A DNA stretch of 64,000 nt from Mesorhizobium sp. 131-2-1 (GTDB lineage: Bacteria > Pseudomonadota > Alphaproteobacteria > Rhizobiales > Rhizobiaceae), in the NCBI RefSeq assembly GCF_016756535.1, contig NZ_AP023247.1, positions 6,386,501 through 6,450,500 of the forward strand. The letters run 5' to 3'. How positions within the stretch are numbered: position 1 is the stretch's first letter; each line of letters begins with the position of its first letter. The notes below the pieces were generated by a model. The model was not told where the DNA came from and did no database searches. It saw only the letters and a program-made list of their open reading frames with translations. Shown here in pieces: positions 29,594 to 38,287 of the stretch. The translations under genes were made by a program, and so were the position numbers.

Positions 29594-31681
29594 TTAGATT
29601 CCGGGCAGGCGAACAACCTTATCATATTGATAATCTTCGTAATGTTGGGGTCGCCGGTCGATAATTTTCTGCACCCCTATCCGAACAGAGTCCGATGTCA
29701 GTGCTTCAACCGGAACAAGCCATTGAGCGCCAGACATATGCTGTGTCGCTGGCAACCCCCCCCTGAGCACCAGGGTTTTGGCGGAGCCGATACAGATACC
29801 AAGGTGCTGTGCAGCCTTGCCCAAACTGATCATCTTTCCATCGGATTTGTCCGGATCGTATTCCGGCAATCCGAGGCGTTCACGCATTTCCCGAACTCGC
29901 ACAGTGGTCCAAGTCTCGCCGTCACCGGTTTTGCACCGCATACGGTTGAGAGAGACCGCAAGCTCCTTGTCCGGCCAATGGCCGGCAAGCTTGCGGAGCG
30001 CCTCAACCGCCGTTGGTGCCAGGTCCTGGGGATAGCGCCCGGTCTTGACGCGCGCGACGCGGATTTCCGTATGGCGCCCGCCATGCCAATGGACGAGCAA
30101 CACCGCTTCGTTGGTTGCTTCGTCAAGATCGAGGATAATCTCCTTGATCAGGACGTGGATCAGCCGCTGCTTCGTTCTCGTATCGGTCGAGGGTGCGTTC
30201 CAAACGGCGGGTAAATCCTGCGCAAGCTGTAGAAGCGCACCGCGGTCAATCCTGGGCCGCATCGCCGCCGCCGAGCGTAACTCTTCGATCCTTCCTTCGA
30301 GTTCCGCAACATGTTCCAGCGCGCCATTCCATCGCGTCTCCAGTTCCCGTGCGACGTGGCGCTTCGCCGGATCTACCGATTCATAACGCCGTGCCGCGAG
30401 CGATGCCTCATAGCGCGCCGCTTCCAGATTGCGCTCTACGGCCGCAATGACGTCGTTGTTGGATCGCTCAATCTGGTCAGCCGCGAAGATAGCGGCCTCA
30501 ACGGCGCGGTCCGAGACCGCTTCGAGGCAGGCCACAGCAACCGCCTTGTCAACGCGCACGCCACCTATTCCGATGCACACACCAATACCGATACCCTCTT
30601 CGTCGCCCCGACACTGATATCGGTGCGCATTGCCCTTCATCGTTCCGTAGTTCACACGCACCATGCGCCCGCAACGGCCACAGCGCATCAGGCCCGTCAA
30701 CAGGGCACGACCTCCGCGCCCGGACTTCCGGTCGCAGTTTTTCTTCATGTAGGCATTCTCGAGCAGCAGCCGTTCGTTCTCTTCGAACTCCTGCCAACTG
30801 ATATAGCCCTCGTGATTATCGCGCAAAAACGCCGACCATTCCTCACGAGGGCGTTTGCAGCCGTTCCTCTTGCGCGCTCGGCCATCAACGACCTGTGTAC
30901 TCTGACCATTTCGTCCGAACGCATAGGCGCCGGCATAGAGCGGATTGTGCAGGATCTGGATCACGGTATGGTAAGCGGGCAGTTTCCAGATGACTTTGTA
31001 AACTTCGACGTTACGGCGAACGACCGGCATTTTGATATCGGCGTCACGTAGCCAGAGAAACACCTGTCGCGCGCTCCCCAGTTCGCGGAACTTGGTGAAG
31101 ACAAGTTTCACAGCTTCCTGGACATGTTCATCAGGATCCTTTTCGACCTTACCCGTCTCACTCCAGCAGAAGCCTGGCGGAAGCATGAAGCGGAACTCAC
31201 CGCGCTGGGCCTTGGCGTTGCGCGAGATCAGGCCGCGTTGACGCATCAGGCTGAGCTCATATTCCGACATTGTTCCTTTCAACCCCAGTAGCAAACGATC
31301 ATTGACGACTCGGGCATCATAAACGCCGTCTGGATCGACCACCACCGCGCCGGTGAGCGCGCACAGATCGATCAGATGATGCCAGTCACGGCCGTTTCTC
31401 GCCAACCGTGACGCTTCGATACAATAGACGGCGCCAACACCACCGGAACAGACAAGAGCGACGAGCCGTTCGAACCCGGGTCGCTCGACGCTCCCCGAGC
31501 CCGACCGCCCGAGATCGTCATCGATCACGGTCACCGAGGCAAAGCCCGCGGCCTTGGCAGCGGCAGCAAGCTCATATTGTCGCCGCTGGCTTTCGAGATT
31601 GCCCATGACCTGCGCCAAAGTTGATTGCCGCACATAGACGACGGCCGCGCGGCCCAGATGGTCAGGTGTGATCTTGCTCAT
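29594..31681 (-). CDS. Large serine recombinase, module 2
   Basis: A complete 695-residue large serine recombinase. I start at ATG 31681 (MSKITPDHLGRAAVVYVRQS; GGAGG five bases upstream) rather than the TTG one codon earlier. Resolvase domain: Ser20 in YVRQS, DDDLGRSGSG, EASRLARNGRDW, NDRLLLGLKGTMSEYELSLMRQR. Recombinase domain: NPLYAGAYAFGRNGQ. Zinc ribbon: MRCGRCGRMVRV with a distal Cys pair. A helical segment around 420-480 may be a coiled coil. The C-terminal part has LGICIGSAKTLVLRGGLPA, a helix-turn-helix-like piece. Same gene order as modules 1 and 3 but clearly diverged protein sequence. Confidence 0.95.
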   Translation of the reverse strand: MSKITPDHLGRAAVVYVRQSTLAQVMGNLESQRRQYELAAAAKAAGFASVTVIDDDLGRSGSGSVERPGFERLVALVCSGGVGAVYCIEASRLARNGRDWHHLIDLCALTGAVVVDPDGVYDARVVNDRLLLGLKGTMSEYELSLMRQRGLISRNAKAQRGEFRFMLPPGFCWSETGKVEKDPDEHVQEAVKLVFTKFRELGSARQVFLWLRDADIKMPVVRRNVEVYKVIWKLPAYHTVIQILHNPLYAGAYAFGRNGQSTQVVDGRARKRNGCKRPREEWSAFLRDNHEGYISWQEFEENERLLLENAYMKKNCDRKSGRGGRALLTGLMRCGRCGRMVRVNYGTMKGNAHRYQCRGDEEGIGIGVCIGIGGVRVDKAVAVACLEAVSDRAVEAAIFAADQIERSNNDVIAAVERNLEAARYEASLAARRYESVDPAKRHVARELETRWNGALEHVAELEGRIEELRSAAAMRPRIDRGALLQLAQDLPAVWNAPSTDTRTKQRLIHVLIKEIILDLDEATNEAVLLVHWHGGRHTEIRVARVKTGRYPQDLAPTAVEALRKLAGHWPDKELAVSLNRMRCKTGDGETWTTVRVREMRERLGLPEYDPDKSDGKMISLGKAAQHLGICIGSAKTLVLRGGLPATQHMSGAQWLVPVEALTSDSVRIGVQKIIDRRPQHYEDYQYDKVVRLPGI

Positions 31682-31856
31682 CAAAGCCTCCGTTTACAGT
31701 CTGGATCCCTGGCAATGGCTGGCCCATCGCCGCCATGATGAGGTCCGCCAGTGCTTCCACCAATCCCTTCACATCCCTCCCTCCCGGGGACTGCGGCGTC
31801 GGATTGTTGAATTCCAGCTTGAGCTGCGCTCGATCGACACATCTTCTTTTCGGCAC
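31662..31856 (-). CDS. Small partner protein of module 2
   Basis: A 64-residue ORF starting at GTG 31856 with AAGGAG seven bases upstream, ending 20 bases inside the recombinase gene. Residues such as LKLEFNNP, VKGLVEALADLIMAAMG parallel the small ORFs of the other modules (a short N-terminal stretch, then one amphipathic LxxLLxxA helix). Function unknown; the conserved position and ribosome site support it being translated. Confidence 0.7.
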   Translation of the reverse strand: MPKRRCVDRAQLKLEFNNPTPQSPGGRDVKGLVEALADLIMAAMGQPLPGIQTVNGGFDEQDHT

Positions 31857-32205
31857 GTCGTCTCTCCTTCGGGTTTGAAGAAGAGGATGATGCACGACGT
31901 TTCTGAGTCTTGCTCAAAGAGGTCAGCAACGTCGCGAGCTCGTTCAGGCTCTCGATACTGACCTCAGGGAGACCCTTATTCATGCCAGCGCAGAAGCTCG
32001 GGTCCAACATCCAGTTCGGCACCTCACGCGAATAGCCTGGCTTAATGTCCGTATGGATAGTTTTGAGTTTCTTGCCCCGTCGATTATGCGAGATTTGAAC
32101 GGTCATCCCAAAGAAGGGGTGCCACGGATAGACGATCGTCGCATGACGCGAACCGTATGCTGAATGTTGTGTAGTTCCCCCTGCAGCCGCGGAAGCAGAA
32201 CACAT
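31681..32205 (-). CDS. DUF5372-like protein of module 2
   Basis: A 174-residue basic protein. After an N-terminal piece it shows IVYPWHPFFGMTVQISHNRRGK, VPNWMLDPSFCAGM and SLNELATLLTSL, the pattern shared with modules 1 and 3. The last ~60 residues are serine/arginine/glycine-rich and overlap the small ORF in another frame, so they may be unconstrained. The stop meets the recombinase start as TGATG. Function unknown; family members accompany large serine recombinases. Confidence 0.75.
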   Translation of the reverse strand: MCSASAAAGGTTQHSAYGSRHATIVYPWHPFFGMTVQISHNRRGKKLKTIHTDIKPGYSREVPNWMLDPSFCAGMNKGLPEVSIESLNELATLLTSLSKTQKRRASSSSSNPKERRRAEKKMCRSSAAQAGIQQSDAAVPGREGCEGIGGSTGGPHHGGDGPAIARDPDCKRRL

Positions 32206-32352
32206 GGCCGCTCAAGGGGATCGCGCTCAAGCACCTCCTGACCGGCAGCGCCAGCGACGGAAAGCCACTCGCCGTGCCGGTGTGCCAGTGGCCAGCCACA
32301 CCCGACCGCCCAGGACCCTAGTCATCTCTGGCGCGCCAGAACCCGCAGAACA
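32206..32352. other. Short relic before the IS66 end
   Basis: No recognised gene. A short plus-strand frame (KGIALKHLLTG, PLAVPVCQWP) ends at TAG about 30 bases before the IS66 end but resembles nothing I can name. Confidence 0.3.
32345..32352. repeat. Target duplication, left side of IS66 copy 1
   Basis: GCAGAACA immediately outside the left end; the same 8 bases follow the right end at 38965-38972. Eight bases is the normal duplication for the IS66 family. Confidence 0.95.
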
Positions 32353-32409
32353 GTAAGCGATGCACCAAGGCACCTTGCAATAGGCCGATGAACATGGAGC
32401 TTTCGCGCC

Positions 32410-32847
32410 ATGACATTGGAACATGCAAGGGGCGATTTGGTCGCCGAGTTAAGCGATGCCGCGGCGGCGGAAGACCGTGCCACAGGGATTGGGCGCGCGC
32501 GGCAACGACGGCTGTGGAGTTGCACAGAGAAGCGCGCGTTGGTCGACCTGGCGAGCGCGGCGGGGTCGTCGGTGACCGAGGTCGCGCAGGCGTTCGGCGT
32601 AGCGCCGTCACAGCTCTATGCCTGGCGCAAGCAGATGGGCGGCGGCGAGCTCGATGCCGATCAGGCGATGGCGACCTTCGCGCGCATCGAGGTGAGCGAT
32701 CTGCCCGGTGTCGAACGGCCCGTCGCCGATTGCCCGGACCCGGCCGGCAGGATCGTCGTGGCCTTTCCGAGCGGTGCGCGATTGCGGATCGACGGGACCG
32801 TCGATCCGAATGCGCTGCGCATCGTCCTGGCGGAGTTGACCAGGTGA
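32410..32847 (+). CDS. tnpA: IS66 OrfA (TnpA)
   Basis: A 145-residue protein whose middle reads CTEKRALVDLASAAGSSVTEVAQAFGVAPSQLYAWRKQM, the helix-turn-helix of IS66 OrfA (related to IS3 OrfA). The C-terminal part (RIVVAFPSGARLRIDGTVDPNALRIVLAEL) is the usual IS66 beta-rich tail. Its TGA overlaps the GTG of tnpB (GTGA), as in other IS66 elements. It is needed for transposition with TnpB and TnpC. Translates to the same protein as the copy at 59491-59928. Confidence 0.93.
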   Translation: MTLEHARGDLVAELSDAAAAEDRATGIGRARQRRLWSCTEKRALVDLASAAGSSVTEVAQAFGVAPSQLYAWRKQMGGGELDADQAMATFARIEVSDLPGVERPVADCPDPAGRIVVAFPSGARLRIDGTVDPNALRIVLAELTR

Positions 32848-32960
32848 TCACGGTGGTGCCGACCGACCGGATTTACTTGTGCTGCGGCGCGACCGATATG
32901 CGCCGCGGAATCGACAGCCTGGCGCGGATGGTGCAGCAGGTCCTCGCGCTCGACCCGCAC
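32844..32960 (+). pseudogene. tnpB: IS66 tnpB, 5' piece, interrupted by RIT
   Basis: Thirty-nine codons from GTG 32844: VVPTDRIYLCCGATDMRRGIDSLARMVQQ and LALDPH, the N-terminal third of IS66 TnpB. The gene is cut in LDPH by the RIT element; the frame would read a few RIT codons and stop at TGA near 32972. The remaining 77 codons are at 36398-36631. Joined, the two give a 116-residue TnpB, the normal length. Confidence 0.93.
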
Positions 32961-33043
32961 TTATGCATCGGGTGAGATTTTGTGGCGGAGCCGTCCTGGC
33001 GCCAGCCGGGGTCTGCCAAATCTGGCTTCCTCCGCCACATAAT
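32955..33043 (+). repeat. RIT copy 1 left inverted repeat
   Basis: Begins CCGCACTTATGCATCGGG and runs to CGCCACATAAT; reverse-complement partner at 36283-36371. Differences are at one base in the middle and three bases about 20 from the inner end. It includes two copies of a GGCGGAG/CTCCGCC-like motif that may be recombinase binding sites. Confidence 0.88.
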
Positions 33044-33102
33044 ATTTCATGCCTCTCTGACGGACGCGGGATCCCCCTGCGTCGCAATGCCGGAGGGGCA
33101 AT

Positions 33103-34341
33103 ATGCTCGACTTCTATTTTTCGTATCGTGGGGTACTCAAGCGCCTGCGTAGCGGTGCGCTCGGCGGCGAGATGGATCGCCTCGCGGAGCATTTCTTCAC
33201 GCTTGGTTACAAGCGAGCATCGGCCAAGTGTTATCTGAGCCGGATTGCGCACTTTAGCCAGTTTGCCGCGACGCGCTCTGGTCCGATGCCGATCCTTCAA
33301 GATGTCGTCGATAGCTATTTGCGTACGTTTACTACGGATTCTCCGCGCATTGGGGCAGTGTCGGCGCTGGGACACGCACGGCGAGTGGCTCCGGAGCGGT
33401 TCATTGTTTCCGTTCCAAATAAAGAGGATGATCCGGACGCCCCGCTTCTGGCCTCCTTTTCGGACTATCTGCGTAGGGTACGGGGCCTGGAGCCGAAGAC
33501 CCTCGAAGGCGTTCTTCTGGGCGGCCGCCGCTTTCTGGATTGGTTCCACCACCACCATCCTCGGCAAAACCTGGAGATGTTGACGGCTGAGCACGTCCTC
33601 GCTGCTGCCGAACATCGGCTGTCGCTATCGGCGACCTCCAGCAGCCGCACGGCAGCGACTTCTCACATTCGAACATTTCTTCGGTTTTTGTATTGGGCTG
33701 GCCACCATCGCCAAGATCTCGCCTGCCTTGTCCCAAGGACGCCCTCTTGGCGTTTAGCACATTTGCCGCCGCGCCTTGCATGGGATGACGTTCGGCAGGC
33801 GATCGATGCGATCGGCGCAACGACACCGGTCGACATCCGCGATCGAGCCGTCCTGCTGCTGCTCGCCACCACGGGCATTCGCAACGGCGAGTTACGCGCC
33901 ATTCGGCTGAAGGATATCGACTGGCGTACCGGCGAGGTTTTTGTCCGGCGCACCAAGGGCAAACGTGATCGGGTGGTGCCACTCCTCGAGGAGACCGGCG
34001 CCGCACTCGCCGATTACATCCTGCGCGCTCGACCGAAGGTGGACAGTCCGTATCTGTTCCTGTCCTTCAAGCCGCCGCTGGGACCGTTCACGTGCGCATC
34101 GCCTGTTTCGAGGATCGTGCGGAAGCGGTTGCGGCATGGCGGGGTCGAACTCGGGCGGGTCGCAGGTGCGCATCTCCTGCGCCACAGCCTTGCCACCCAG
34201 CTCGTCAGGCAGCGAAGGCCAATCAACGAGATCGCCGATCTTCTTGGACACCGGAGTATCAATACAACGGCGCTGTACGTGAAGGTTGCGGCCTCACAAC
34301 TCGCCGAGGTCGCACTCCCGTTTCCGGGAGGCGCGGTATGA
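33103..34341 (+). CDS. RIT tyrosine recombinase A
   Basis: A 412-residue tyrosine recombinase, first of the trio, starting at ATG 33103 with GGAGGGGC upstream. The N-terminal ~190 residues include a core-binding domain; the catalytic domain shows the first Arg in TTGIRNGELRAIRL, the Lys-turn RRTKGKRDRVVPL, HLLRHSLATQL, LGHRS and the nucleophile in TTALYVKV. All RKHRH-Y residues are present. Overlaps the next gene by ATGA, so the trio is translated as a coupled unit. Same protein in copy 2 (56115-57353). Confidence 0.93.
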   Translation: MLDFYFSYRGVLKRLRSGALGGEMDRLAEHFFTLGYKRASAKCYLSRIAHFSQFAATRSGPMPILQDVVDSYLRTFTTDSPRIGAVSALGHARRVAPERFIVSVPNKEDDPDAPLLASFSDYLRRVRGLEPKTLEGVLLGGRRFLDWFHHHHPRQNLEMLTAEHVLAAAEHRLSLSATSSSRTAATSHIRTFLRFLYWAGHHRQDLACLVPRTPSWRLAHLPPRLAWDDVRQAIDAIGATTPVDIRDRAVLLLLATTGIRNGELRAIRLKDIDWRTGEVFVRRTKGKRDRVVPLLEETGAALADYILRARPKVDSPYLFLSFKPPLGPFTCASPVSRIVRKRLRHGGVELGRVAGAHLLRHSLATQLVRQRRPINEIADLLGHRSINTTALYVKVAASQLAEVALPFPGGAV

Positions 34342-35270
34342 CCGTCTTTACCCAATTCCTCGGCGAGAAGGCCGAGCGTTACATCGAACTGCGCCACTCG
34401 CTCGGCTACTCTTTCAGCAAACAAGCCGCCACCTTGCGGGCTTTCGTCCGCTACGTTGAACACGCTCAGTTCGTTGCGCCCGCCACCCGGACGATGGCGC
34501 TGGACTTCGTCCTGTCGTTCGGTGGCGCCGCCAACAGCCGCACCACTCGTCACGGCGTGCTCCGCCGATTCTACGAGTATCTCACCATCTATGACGCCCA
34601 AACCGAGGCCTTGGAGCGCAGAGTCTTTCCCAGATCCAGGGCAATTCCGCCGCCGCGCATCCTCAGCGAGTCAGAGTTGGCGTCGCTCATCGACGCATGT
34701 GCGCGCATTTCGCCAGGCATCCCACTCAGGGGGCGGACGATGGCAACGCTGATCGGATTGTTGGCAAGTTCGGGACTGCGATCTGGCGAAGCGGTCAGAC
34801 TTGATCGTTCCGACGTCGATCTGACCAGCGGGGTTCTTCTGGTTCGGAAGACGAAGTTCCGCAAGGACCGTCTCGTTCCAGTTCACACGACGACCCAGGC
34901 TGCCCTTCGCCACTACGCACGTGATCGTGACGCCGCTTTTCCCACGCCCAAGGACCAGGGCTTCTTCCTCAGCTCTCGTGGCAACCGCCTCTCAGCGACC
35001 GGCCTGCAAAACGGTTTTGCCGAGGTCCGCAAGCTCGCCGGCCTTGATGGCGGTAAGCCCTTAAGGCCGCACGATCTCAGGCACCGGTTCGCCGTGACCC
35101 GTCTCAGCTTCTGGCATCAACAGCGTGCAGACGTTCAGGCGTTGCTCCCGTTGCTCGCCACATATCTCGGCCACGCCAGCTACAGCGATACAGCTTACTA
35201 CCTCACGGGTTCGGCGGATCTTCTCGCCATTGCGGCGGATCGCGCTTTCCTCGATGGAGGTGCAGCATGA
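34338..35270 (+). CDS. RIT tyrosine recombinase B
   Basis: A 310-residue tyrosine recombinase starting at ATG 34338 (MTVFTQFLGEKAERYIELRHSLG), which overlaps the previous stop by ATGA; the frame is open further upstream but only as a shadow of gene A. Catalytic residues: ASSGLRSGEAVRL, RKTKFRKDRLVPV, HDLRHRFAV, LGHASYSD and TAYYL. Shorter than A and C as usual for RIT middle genes. Same protein at 57350-58282. Confidence 0.92.
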   Translation: MTVFTQFLGEKAERYIELRHSLGYSFSKQAATLRAFVRYVEHAQFVAPATRTMALDFVLSFGGAANSRTTRHGVLRRFYEYLTIYDAQTEALERRVFPRSRAIPPPRILSESELASLIDACARISPGIPLRGRTMATLIGLLASSGLRSGEAVRLDRSDVDLTSGVLLVRKTKFRKDRLVPVHTTTQAALRHYARDRDAAFPTPKDQGFFLSSRGNRLSATGLQNGFAEVRKLAGLDGGKPLRPHDLRHRFAVTRLSFWHQQRADVQALLPLLATYLGHASYSDTAYYLTGSADLLAIAADRAFLDGGAA

Positions 35271-36274
35271 GCGAACATATGCTCCTAGCGCCGCTCCTGG
35301 AATCCTACTTTCGCCGGCGCTTGACCAAGCAGCGCAACGCCACTCCCGCGACTGTCGCGAGCTATCGCGACGCCTTGCGCATGCTGATCCTCTTCGCCGC
35401 CGCCAGGTTGCGGAAGAGGCCGGCGGCGTTGGTGCTTGAAGATCTCGATCGAGACCTCATTCTCGCCTTTCTCGACGAACTCGAGGAGAAGCGGAACAAC
35501 ACCGTCGCCACGCGCAATGCCCGACTAGCTGCGATACGATCTTTCTTCCACCATGTGGCAGCGGCCGACCCGGCGTCCTTTGGTGTCGCGCAACGCGTTT
35601 TGACCATTCCCACAAAACGGGCACACATTGAGGTGACGCGCCACCTCACCAGCGCAGAAGTGGACGCAATCATTGGGGCGCCCGATCAGAGGACGCCCCG
35701 TGGCCGGCGCGACCGCGCGTTTCTGCTGTTCCTCGCGCGGACCGGCGCGCGCGTCTCCGAAGCCATCAGTGTCGATGCTGACGACCTTCAGTTGGAACGC
35801 CCGCGTTCGCAGGTGCTGTTGCACGGTAAGGGGCGCAGAGATCGCGTCATCCCCGTTCCTCAGGATCTGGCGAGAGCGCTGGCGGCCGTGTTGCGCGAGC
35901 GCGGTATCGCCAACCACGAACCACGACCGATCTTTGTCGGCGCCCACAATGAGCGCCTGACGCGCTTCGGGGCTACCCACATCGTACGACGAGCAGCGGC
36001 CAAGGCCGTGGCCGTAAGGCCGGACTTGGCTGAAAAGCCCATATCACCGCACATTTTTCGACACTCCCTCGCCATGAAGCTTCTCCAGTCCGGCGTGGAT
36101 CTCTTGACGATTCAAGCCTGGCTCGGCCACGCACAGGTCGCCACCACCCACCGCTATGCCGCTGCGGATGTCGAGATGATGCGCAACGGACTCGAAAAGG
36201 CGGGCATCGAGGGCAATTACGGGGCGCGCTTCCGGCCCACCGATGCCGTTCTGCAACTGCTGGACAGCATCTAA
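35267..36274 (+). CDS. RIT tyrosine recombinase C
   Basis: A 335-residue tyrosine recombinase starting at ATG 35267, overlapping gene B by ATGA. N-terminal SAM-like domain followed by TGARVSEAISVD, LHGKGRRDRVIPV, HIFRHSLAMKLL, LGHAQVATT and HRYAAADVE, all catalytic residues present. The stop lies 8 bases before the right inverted repeat. Same protein at 58279-59286. Confidence 0.93.
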   Translation: MSEHMLLAPLLESYFRRRLTKQRNATPATVASYRDALRMLILFAAARLRKRPAALVLEDLDRDLILAFLDELEEKRNNTVATRNARLAAIRSFFHHVAAADPASFGVAQRVLTIPTKRAHIEVTRHLTSAEVDAIIGAPDQRTPRGRRDRAFLLFLARTGARVSEAISVDADDLQLERPRSQVLLHGKGRRDRVIPVPQDLARALAAVLRERGIANHEPRPIFVGAHNERLTRFGATHIVRRAAAKAVAVRPDLAEKPISPHIFRHSLAMKLLQSGVDLLTIQAWLGHAQVATTHRYAAADVEMMRNGLEKAGIEGNYGARFRPTDAVLQLLDSI

Positions 36275-36282
36275 GCTAAAAC

Positions 36283-36371
36283 ATTATGTGGCGGAGCACG
36301 ACAGATTTGGCAGACCCCGGCTGGCGCTAGGACGGCTCCGCCACAAAATCTCACCCGATGCATAAGTGCGG
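36283..36371 (-). repeat. RIT copy 1 right inverted repeat
   Basis: Reverse complement of the left repeat with about four differences; outermost bases read GTGCGG on the plus strand. The outer two bases overlap the start of the junction palindrome. Confidence 0.88.
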
Positions 36372-36396
36372 TTAGGTGGCGCGCCACCTAACCGCA
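36367..36396. repeat. 30-bp perfect palindrome at the RIT/tnpB junction
   Basis: Each arm is TGCGGTTAGGTGGCG followed by its exact reverse complement, centred on GGCGCGCC. It lies between the RIT right end and the resumption of tnpB and belongs to neither the IS66 reading frame nor the RIT inverted repeat. Copy 2 has a 32-bp version at the same place relative to tnpB (55941-55972). CCGCA, the tnpB sequence at the break, occurs at both outer sides of the insertion and inverted at the start of this palindrome. Confidence 0.95.
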
Positions 36397-36397
36397 T

Positions 36398-36631
36398 ACC
36401 GGCGCGATCTTCTGCTTCCGTGGACGCAAGGGTCATATCATCAAGATTTTGGCGCATGACGACCAGGGGTTCTGCCTTTTTACAAAACGGCTTTCCGATG
36501 GTTGTTTCGCCTGGCCGACCACCAAGGATCAGGTGACCGTGTCGCTCACTAAGGCACAGCTTTCGCTGCTTCTGGACGGGATCGACTGGCGCCGGCCGAA
36601 CAAGATTTATCGACCGCGTCTGGCCGGCTAA
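36398..36631 (+). pseudogene. tnpB: IS66 tnpB, 3' piece
   Basis: Seventy-seven codons continuing the interrupted TnpB: TGAIFCFRGRKGHIIKILAHDDQGFCLFTKRLSDG, then FAWP and the C-terminal LTKAQLSLLLDGIDWRRP. This is the conserved core of the IS66 Orf2 family. No start remains, so TnpB is not made from copy 1. Confidence 0.93.
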
Positions 36632-36703
36632 ATTCGGTCGTTTCTTATTGATTTTGTGCCGATTTTACTTTCGTAACAGAGGTCTTTCGGGTATGTAATT
36701 TGG

Positions 36704-38287
36704 GTGTCGGAACAAGCTCCCTCAACCGCTGATTTCTTCGCCCGGATCGCGCTTCTGGAGGCGGCCGTTTCTGCCCGTGACACCACCATCGCCGAACGCG
36801 ATGAGCAGTTGCGAAGAGAGCGCGCCGAGGCCGCGCTTCGCATCCAGCGCCTGCAACTGCAGATCGATCGCTTCAACCGCAAAACCTTCGGCCGCTCGTC
36901 CGAGAAGCTGGGCCAGATGCTGCTCGAGCTCGAAGATCTCGAGACCGATGTAGCTGCCGGCGTGCCCGATATCGAGCCGCCCATCGTCGCTGACACCGAC
37001 AAGGTCCGGGTGTTGCCGGTGCGCAAGCTCAACCCCAACCTGCCGCGCAAGCGCATTGTTCGCGAGCCGTCTTGCGCATGCTGCCCGGGCTGCGGCGGCG
37101 ATCTGCGCGCCATGGGCGAAGATAGCGACGAGATGCTCGATCTGGTCGCCCAAGCCTGGCAGGTGATGGAGACCGTTCGACCCAAGTACAGCTGCCGGAC
37201 CTGCGATAAAATCATCCAGGCGCCGGCACCAGCCAAGGCCATTGCACGCGGCAAGCTCAGCTATGCCGCACTTGCCCATATCATGATGGCCAAGTGGGGT
37301 TATTATCTGCCCTACTACCGTCAGGTACAGATGATGGCCGCCAAGGGCGTCGATATCGAGCGATCCACGCTTGCGCGTAGCGCCGGCTACGCCGCCGCCT
37401 TGCTCGATCCGATCTACAACCGCATCCGTGAGATCGGCCGTACCCGCAGCAAGATTCACACCGACGACACGCGGCTTCCGATCCTGGCGCCCGGCACTGG
37501 CAAGACGCACAAGGGCGCGCTCTGGGTCTACGTCGCCGACGACCGCAACTCGGGTTCGAAGGAGCCGCCGATCGCCTGGTATCGCGCCACCATGGGCCGC
37601 GCCGGCGAGAGCGTGATGAGCGAGCTCGCCGGATTTGCTGGCACCCTCCAGGCCGACGGATTCAGCGGCTACAATCAGCTCTACAAGGGCGGCGCCATTC
37701 GAGAAGCTGCCTGCCTGGCCCATCTGCGTCGCAAGATATTCGACGTTCACGACAGCCAGCCGACCGAGCTCAGCACGACGGCGATGGCCGGTATCCAGGC
37801 GATCTACCGGATCGAGGAAGAGATACGGGGGCTGCCGCCCGCCGAGCGATTGGCCGCACGACGAAGGCGAACCCGACCACTGGTCCGCGCGCTGCGACGA
37901 CAGCTCATGCGCCAGGGCAAGGGTTTGTCGCGCCATGCCGATATCGCGAAGGCCTTCGCCTATGGCACCAAGCGATGGCGAGCGTTCAATCGCTTCCTCT
38001 ACGATGGCCAACTCGAGCCCGACAACCTCATCGCGGAGCGGGCCATTCGTGGATTTACGGTCGGCAGGCGCAATTGGCTTTTCTCGGGCAGCTTCGCAGC
38101 GGCCGAGCGGTCAGCGGTCGTGCTCAGCATCATAGAGACTTGCAAGCTCTGCGGCGTCGATGCCGAGGCCTACATGGCCGACGTCACCGAGCGCATCCAG
38201 AATGATTGGCCAGCCTCGCGATGGGACGAACTGATGCCATGGAACTGGGTGCGCCGCGAAGAGATGCCGCTCCCCTTGGCGGCATGA
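36704..38287 (+). CDS. tnpC: IS66 transposase TnpC
   Basis: A 527-residue IS66 transposase starting at GTG 36704 (SEQAPSTADFF). N-terminal leucine-rich coiled coil (IALLEAAVSARDTTIAERDEQL), zinc-binding CCPGCGG and CRTCDK, then the DDE core: first Asp in HTDDTRLPIL, second in QADGFSGYNQLYKGG, and Glu in NLIAERAIRGF; C-terminal SCxxCGVDxEAY-like ETCKLCGVDAEAYM. Intact here, interrupted in copy 2. It could act on either copy in trans if TnpB is supplied from elsewhere. The long minus-strand ORF across it is a shadow. Confidence 0.95.
   Translation: MSEQAPSTADFFARIALLEAAVSARDTTIAERDEQLRRERAEAALRIQRLQLQIDRFNRKTFGRSSEKLGQMLLELEDLETDVAAGVPDIEPPIVADTDKVRVLPVRKLNPNLPRKRIVREPSCACCPGCGGDLRAMGEDSDEMLDLVAQAWQVMETVRPKYSCRTCDKIIQAPAPAKAIARGKLSYAALAHIMMAKWGYYLPYYRQVQMMAAKGVDIERSTLARSAGYAAALLDPIYNRIREIGRTRSKIHTDDTRLPILAPGTGKTHKGALWVYVADDRNSGSKEPPIAWYRATMGRAGESVMSELAGFAGTLQADGFSGYNQLYKGGAIREAACLAHLRRKIFDVHDSQPTELSTTAMAGIQAIYRIEEEIRGLPPAERLAARRRRTRPLVRALRRQLMRQGKGLSRHADIAKAFAYGTKRWRAFNRFLYDGQLEPDNLIAERAIRGFTVGRRNWLFSGSFAAAERSAVVLSIIETCKLCGVDAEAYMADVTERIQNDWPASRWDELMPWNWVRREEMPLPLAA

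Larger units (their letters stand above)
32955..36371 (+). mobile_element. RIT element copy 1 (three tyrosine recombinases)
   Basis: A 3.4-kb unit bounded by inverted repeats of about 89 bp (32955-33043 and 36283-36371) with roughly four mismatches, holding three overlapping tyrosine recombinase genes in one direction. This is the definition of a recombinase-in-trio (RIT) element. It sits in tnpB of IS66 copy 1, transcribed in the same direction as its host; in copy 2 it points the other way. How RIT elements move is not well understood. Confidence 0.9.

Noticed and set aside
34092..34337. Upstream extension of RIT recombinase B
   Set aside because: The extension overlaps gene A in another frame; the ATGA overlap at 34338 gives the normal start and length.
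36722..38011. A 429-codon minus-strand frame (repeated at 54327-55616 on the plus strand)
   Set aside because: Shadow of tnpC in both copies; no motifs of its own.
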